From positions 124,001-188,000 of the forward strand of contig BAABNI010000006.1 of NCBI GenBank assembly GCA_040365065.1: a stretch of DNA of 64,000 nt, written 5' to 3'. A program made the position numbers and the translations under genes. Shown here in pieces: positions 57,578 through 64,000 of the stretch. The notes beneath the pieces are model-generated. The model made no database searches and was not told the origin of the DNA. It saw only the letters and a program-made list of their open reading frames with translations. Position 1 is the stretch's first letter. Each line of letters opens with the position of its first letter. The stretch comes from Pelagadaptatus aseana (GTDB lineage: Bacteria; Pseudomonadota; Gammaproteobacteria; Pseudomonadales; Cellvibrionaceae).

Positions 57578-57850
57578 AACATCACCTAATAACAGTGCTT
57601 TTCGTATACGTTTAATCAAACATCCCTAACCAGGCAATCGAGCTCGTCAGCTCTTATGCTTAAATCTGGTTACCCCACCCCTCCCCAGAGGTGGCTCAGG
57701 TATCAATTGATTGAAACTCAATTAGAGATAGACGATTTTGGCCACCAATAATGTTAAATCAGGTGCCAGCGATTACCTATTTTCACCCCCCCTACATGGG
57801 GGGTGTTTTTGGATCTTTTTTGACTAAAAAAATACCCTTTCAGAAACAAC
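57578..57850 (-). promoter_or_regulatory. Leader region of the giant gene
   Basis: About 270 bp lie between the TolC terminator and ATG 57577. An AGGTGA ribosome site stands a few bases before the ATG. A short GAGCT...AGCTC hairpin lies at 57640-57653 and a plus-strand hairpin at 57784-57805. No convincing sigma-70 promoter or known riboswitch was recognised, but the terminator upstream implies that a promoter lies here. Confidence 0.5.
57784..57810 (+). terminator. C6/G6 hairpin with T tract on the plus strand
   Basis: A stem CACCCCCC/GGGGGGTG with a short loop is followed on the plus strand by TTTTT, with a second T run at 57815-57820. On the minus strand no T tract follows. It is oriented to stop plus-strand, that is antisense, transcription coming out of the giant gene. 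Confidence 0.5.
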
Positions 57851-57872
57851 AAGGGGTGCCACTGGCACCCCT
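57851..57872 (-). terminator. Intrinsic terminator of the TolC-type gene
   Basis: The perfect stem AAGGGGTGCC/GGCACCCCTT is followed on the minus strand by TTGTTGTTTCT. It lies 33 bp past the TolC stop and separates this gene from the giant gene. Confidence 0.8.
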
Positions 57873-57904
57873 TGATAAAAACCTTTAAAAACAAATGGTT
57901 AAGA

Positions 57905-59242
57905 TTATTTGGCCGAAGCCTCGAGCCAGCCATTAACCTGCGACAAATCCGCATCGATTAACACGCCAGCGGCACGCTTTAGTCGAATAAAATTGATTGC
58001 ATAATCATTGCGAGCCGTAATGTAATTCATTTGCGCCATCGCAAGATCCTGTTGGGCATCCAAAACCGCAATCATGCCGTACAAACCCGACTGAAAACCC
58101 CGCTCACGATTATCCAGCACAGCCTGCTGTGCCACCACGGTCTGTTCCAACGCCTTGATCTGAGCGATATTGGCCACCACGCCGTGATAGGCGGATTGCG
58201 CCTGATTTTCAACACCGCGTTTTACCTGGGTCAGATCTTCCTGAGCCTTATGCATCCGTTTTACGGCTTCGCGCTTGCGGGAAGAAACAGCCCCCCCCTG
58301 ATAAATGGGCACATCCAGAGTCAGCATTACATCTTGCTGCTCGATTTCATTTTGCCCCCCATACAGTGAGCCGCCGGACTCCTGAGTGTAATCCTGAATC
58401 ACCAGCGACAGGGTTGGAAAATGACCAGCATTCTGAGCCCTGATTTCATATCGGGCTTCCTGCAACTGTTCCTGCGCCACCTTGACATCAGGGTTGGACT
58501 CCAGACCTCGATTGACCCAATCCTCTGAACTGGCAGGCTCCGGAGATATCAACGGCAAATCCCGCTGCATTCCCTCGAGTCGCTCAGGTAAATGGCCGAT
58601 TATCTCCAGCATGGCATAGCGGGCATCCCCATAGAGGCGTTGATATTCAACTTCCTGCGCAACCGAAGACAAATAGCGAGCCCGGGCATCCTGATATTCA
58701 GCCTCACGACCCAGACCAGCGTCAAAGCTTTTCTTGGCGTAATTCAGATGCCCTTCTAAGGCTTTTTTCTCAGCCGCAATGGATGACAACTGCTCTCGAG
58801 CTTTGAGCAATTCGAAATAGGTTTCACCAACACGCAGCAACAGATCTTGATAGGCTTTTTCAAACTCAAAGTCCGCCCGGGTTCGAGCCACTTTGGCCTG
58901 CCCATAACGCATCCAGTACTCATAATTAAAAATCGACTGCGACAGGGTCAGAGTATCGGTATCGGTTTCGAAATCCTGCTGCCCGGAACCGAATACATCG
59001 TTAGGGGTCTGGATGATATTCTGATCGGAATCCATTTGCTCAAGGGAATAGGTGATACCCGGCAATAATCTGGCACGCGCCTGCTTGACCGACTCTCCTA
59101 CCGCCTCACGCTCAAACCCGGCACCAAGAAACTGTGGATCTGCAAGCTTGGCTTTATCGAGGATCTGCAACAGATTTTCCGCCCCGGCAGAATGCCCTAT
59201 CAGCAAAGCGCCTGCAGCCAAACCATTAACCAACCACTTCAT
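57905..59242 (-). CDS. TolC-family outer-membrane channel protein
   Basis: The 445-residue protein has a signal peptide (MKWLVNGLAAGALLIGHSAG, cleavage after AGA) and the two repeated outer-membrane efflux protein halves, with long helices and conserved pieces such as TLSQSIFNYEYWMRYGQAKV, VGETYFELLKAREQL, LTLDVPIYQGGAVSSR and YDYAINFIRLKRAAGVL-like ending. TolC proteins form trimeric outer-membrane ducts for HlyD-type systems. I chose ATG 59242, which has a GGGAGAGGGA ribosome site; the frame opens 14 codons earlier, but without a site and spoiling the signal peptide. It lies upstream of the giant gene in the same direction and ends at a terminator. Its link to the giant's export machine is by context. 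Confidence 0.92.
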   Translation of the reverse strand: MKWLVNGLAAGALLIGHSAGAENLLQILDKAKLADPQFLGAGFEREAVGESVKQARARLLPGITYSLEQMDSDQNIIQTPNDVFGSGQQDFETDTDTLTLSQSIFNYEYWMRYGQAKVARTRADFEFEKAYQDLLLRVGETYFELLKAREQLSSIAAEKKALEGHLNYAKKSFDAGLGREAEYQDARARYLSSVAQEVEYQRLYGDARYAMLEIIGHLPERLEGMQRDLPLISPEPASSEDWVNRGLESNPDVKVAQEQLQEARYEIRAQNAGHFPTLSLVIQDYTQESGGSLYGGQNEIEQQDVMLTLDVPIYQGGAVSSRKREAVKRMHKAQEDLTQVKRGVENQAQSAYHGVVANIAQIKALEQTVVAQQAVLDNRERGFQSGLYGMIAVLDAQQDLAMAQMNYITARNDYAINFIRLKRAAGVLIDADLSQVNGWLEASAK

Positions 59243-59327
59243 GTCCCTCTCCCTGTTACTGACTGTGCGTTCATGGGTGCTCATTTATAGACCAGATTCA
59301 GCCAAAATGCATACCCCATTCGAGTAT

Positions 59328-59822
59328 TTAATTGCTCATCAGGTGTATACCTAAAACCTGCAATCGATCCCCTTGAACGGCAATGGTTATTTTTAAAGTA
59401 CCACTGGAGCCAAATTCACTGCGCTCCGAAAAACTGACGTTATAAAACAATGTGTAAACCTGGGCATCACCCAAATTTTTTACAAACTCTGAATGAGAAT
59501 AGGCACCATCGGGCTTAAGCTGATAAAACGCTTTCTTAAGCCGGCGCAACTCAGAATACATGTCAGCCTTATCAATTCGAGCCTGCGCAGCCGGACTGAA
59601 CATATCGTATACGGCATCGAAATCTTCCCGATTGAAAGCCTCACGAAACTGGTTGAACCATCGATCTCGAACAACACCGCTGACAACCACCGGCAATTCA
59701 GCCGTCTTATCAGACTGCTCAGAAAAATCAGAAGAGGAATCGGGCTGAGTCAACCCGAAATACACAGTAGCCGCCAAATTGGCCAGCAGCAGAACAATCA
59801 CCCAGCGCTGAAATGTGCTCAT
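59328..59822 (-). CDS. Membrane-anchored protein of unknown function, possibly NTF2/DUF3887-like
   Basis: The 164-residue protein starts with a signal anchor or signal peptide (MSTFQRWVIVLLLANLAATV) and a Ser/Glu-rich linker. A compact domain follows: WFNQFREAFNREDFDAVYDM, FSPAAQARIDKADMYSELRRLKKAF, then strands VYTLFYNVSFSER and GTLKITIAVQGDRLQVLGI. The helix-then-curved-sheet order suggests an NTF2-like or DUF3887-like fold, as seen in proteins that bind small ligands or wall fragments. I do not recognise a family by name. It lies between the TolC gene (85 bp) and nfuA (30 bp) in the same direction and may be co-transcribed with nfuA. Confidence 0.65.
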   Translation of the reverse strand: MSTFQRWVIVLLLANLAATVYFGLTQPDSSSDFSEQSDKTAELPVVVSGVVRDRWFNQFREAFNREDFDAVYDMFSPAAQARIDKADMYSELRRLKKAFYQLKPDGAYSHSEFVKNLGDAQVYTLFYNVSFSERSEFGSSGTLKITIAVQGDRLQVLGIHLMSN

Positions 59823-59852
59823 GTTCTGCTCCAGCAGAAAGATCAGTACACC

Positions 59853-60437
59853 TTAGAAATAGGCGTGTGAAGTATCGGTATGATCAGTGACATCACGGAC
59901 TCCGGTAACTTCCGGAACCTTCTCCATCAGGGTTTTTTCGACCCCTTCTTTCAGTGTGACATCCACCGCACTACAACCCTGACAGCCGCCGCCAAATTCC
60001 AGAATGGCAAAACCTTCTTCGGTAAAGGTTTTCAGTGTGACATTACCACCATGAGCCGCCAGACCGGGGTTTACATCGTTGTAAAGTACATAGTTGATGC
60101 GGTCTTCAACCGGGCTGTCATCGCTGACTTGTGGCATCTTGGAATTAGGCGCACGTATGGTCAGCTGGCCACCCATACGGTCGGCGTTGTAATCGACCTT
60201 GGCATCTTCGAGAAACGGCACACTGCGCTCTTCAAAATGGGCCGCAAAGCCATTGAATTCGACGCGAATATCGCCTTCCTGCTCCTCTCCGGGGCGGCTG
60301 TAAGCAATACAGGTTTCCGCCTGAGGCGTACCGGGATTAGCCACAAACATACGGATACCAATGCCTTCACAATCTTGCTTGGCCAACAGTTCGCCCAGAT
60401 ACTCCTGAGCCGATTCGGTAATAGTGACGTTTACCAT
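59853..60437 (-). CDS. nfuA: Fe/S biogenesis protein NfuA
   Basis: NfuA carries Fe-S clusters to target proteins and protects them under stress. The 194-residue protein matches E. coli NfuA (191) over its whole length. It has an N-terminal degenerate A-type (HesB-like) domain, ITESAQEYLGELLAKQDCEGIGIRM (spread over residues 5-29) without the three A-type cysteines, and a C-terminal NifU-like domain with the cluster-binding CxxC in GGGCQGCSAVD. It also keeps NPGLAAHGGNVTL and EGFAILEFGGG, which are family signatures. The cluster is a [4Fe-4S] held between two monomers. It runs on the minus strand, divergent from metH. Confidence 0.96.
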   Translation of the reverse strand: MVNVTITESAQEYLGELLAKQDCEGIGIRMFVANPGTPQAETCIAYSRPGEEQEGDIRVEFNGFAAHFEERSVPFLEDAKVDYNADRMGGQLTIRAPNSKMPQVSDDSPVEDRINYVLYNDVNPGLAAHGGNVTLKTFTEEGFAILEFGGGCQGCSAVDVTLKEGVEKTLMEKVPEVTGVRDVTDHTDTSHAYF

Positions 60438-60618
60438 GAACGGATAATCCTAGAAATTTACAAAACGACCTTATTCTACAGCGTTTTACTCAGGTATAAA
60501 AACCTTCATTTATTGCGGCTTTTCCGAATAAGACCCCATAAAACATAGGTATTGACGAGCTTCTGCAAGACTGAACAATTCCTGTAGAATATCCCGCCAA
60601 AATACGGGCGAACAAACC

Positions 60619-60640
60619 TATATCAAAATATTTTGATATA
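60619..60640. promoter_or_regulatory. Perfect 22-bp palindrome upstream of metH, candidate operator
   Basis: The half-site TATATCAAAAT is perfectly inverted, giving a 22-bp palindrome centred about 70 bp before the metH ATG. The 262-bp nfuA-metH gap holds no gene. The position and form suit an ArsR-type repressor such as SahR, which controls methionine-cycle genes in some Proteobacteria. I could not check the motif, and MetR boxes (TGAA-N5-TTCA) were not recognised. Confidence 0.6.
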
Positions 60641-60699
60641 GATTAAAATGCGCCCTTATCAGTGTTTTTAATTAATGTTTTCCAACTCGAGTTTTACAG

Positions 60700-64000
<3,301 letters not shown>

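Noticed and set aside
57578..57619. Upstream TTG start for the giant gene adding MIKRIRKALLLGDV
   Set aside because: ATG 57577 has a good AGGTGA site at proper spacing; the TTG has none. It cannot be excluded fully.
57752..57768. Sigma-54-like TGGCAC box upstream of the giant gene (minus strand)
   Set aside because: The -24 half is good, but the -12 GC element is missing (TTAAC instead of TTGC).
57578..57850. Cyclic-di-GMP (GEMM) riboswitch in the giant's leader
   Set aside because: Looked for because of the PilZ link; no GEMM-like conserved core was seen.
59243..59284. Longer start for the TolC-type protein
   Set aside because: It would put 14 charged residues before the signal peptide; ATG 59242 has a strong ribosome site.
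60552..60590. TTGACG / TAGAAT as metH promoter
   Set aside because: The spacing is 27 bp, far too long; the -10-like TAGAAT alone is weak evidence.

Overview
The window reads as chromosomal DNA of a gammaproteobacterium, probably marine and perhaps near the Cellvibrionales/Oceanospirillales. That placement rests on AroF, TrmA, NfuA, MetH and RmuC of gammaproteobacterial type and on an AddAB-like repair pair; it is an impression, since no rRNA or other firm marker is present. No tRNA, rRNA, insertion sequence, phage gene or CRISPR array was seen.

Left part (1-15.5 kb): ordinary housekeeping genes. In order: the 3' end of a sensor histidine kinase, a flavin reductase-like protein, the tRNA m5U54 methyltransferase TrmA, an intergenic nested inverted-repeat element, a DUF2489 membrane protein with RmuC, a small TPR protein, a large membrane-bound GGDEF/EAL protein, an AddB-like nuclease and AddA-like helicase-nuclease pair, and a DAHP synthase (AroF-like) ending at a bidirectional terminator.

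Central part (15.5-59.2 kb): one accessory locus on the minus strand. In transcription order it holds a TolC-type outer-membrane protein with its own terminator, one uninterrupted 34-kb gene for an 11,336-residue repeat protein, a small DUF3467 protein, a hairpin-T-tract attenuator or terminator, and five closely spaced genes. These are a GAF-HlyD membrane fusion protein, a PqqD-like/M50 peptidase/HlyD fusion, a shortened SecA-like ATPase, a small periplasmic HlyD adaptor and a PilZ protein. The giant protein starts with a LEPR-XLL-like motif (here LEARNLLSAD) and a DUF4347 domain with a His/Cys pair resembling caspase-like folds. Several unrelated families of internal repeats follow (RTX beta-roll, VCBS-like, Calx-beta-like and at least three unnamed tandem modules), and it ends in an acidic linker and an Arg-rich tail.

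This is the most interesting system here. It looks like a dedicated export machine for a megadalton surface or secreted protein. It has TolC and three HlyD-type adaptor modules like a type I system, but no ABC transporter in the locus. In its place are a SecA-like ATPase lacking most of the C-terminal third of SecA, and an M50 membrane metalloprotease carrying a domain that resembles RiPP leader-recognition (PqqD) domains. The working model is inference: the N-terminal LEPR-XLL region is the sorting/processing signal, the PqqD-like/M50 protein recognises or cleaves it, the SecA-like ATPase drives export, the HlyD modules plus TolC form the conduit, and the PilZ protein links it to cyclic-di-GMP.

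Right part (59.3-64 kb): a small membrane-anchored protein of unknown function, the Fe-S carrier NfuA, and, on the plus strand, the first 1,100 codons of cobalamin-dependent methionine synthase MetH, preceded by a perfect 22-bp AT-rich palindrome that is probably an operator.
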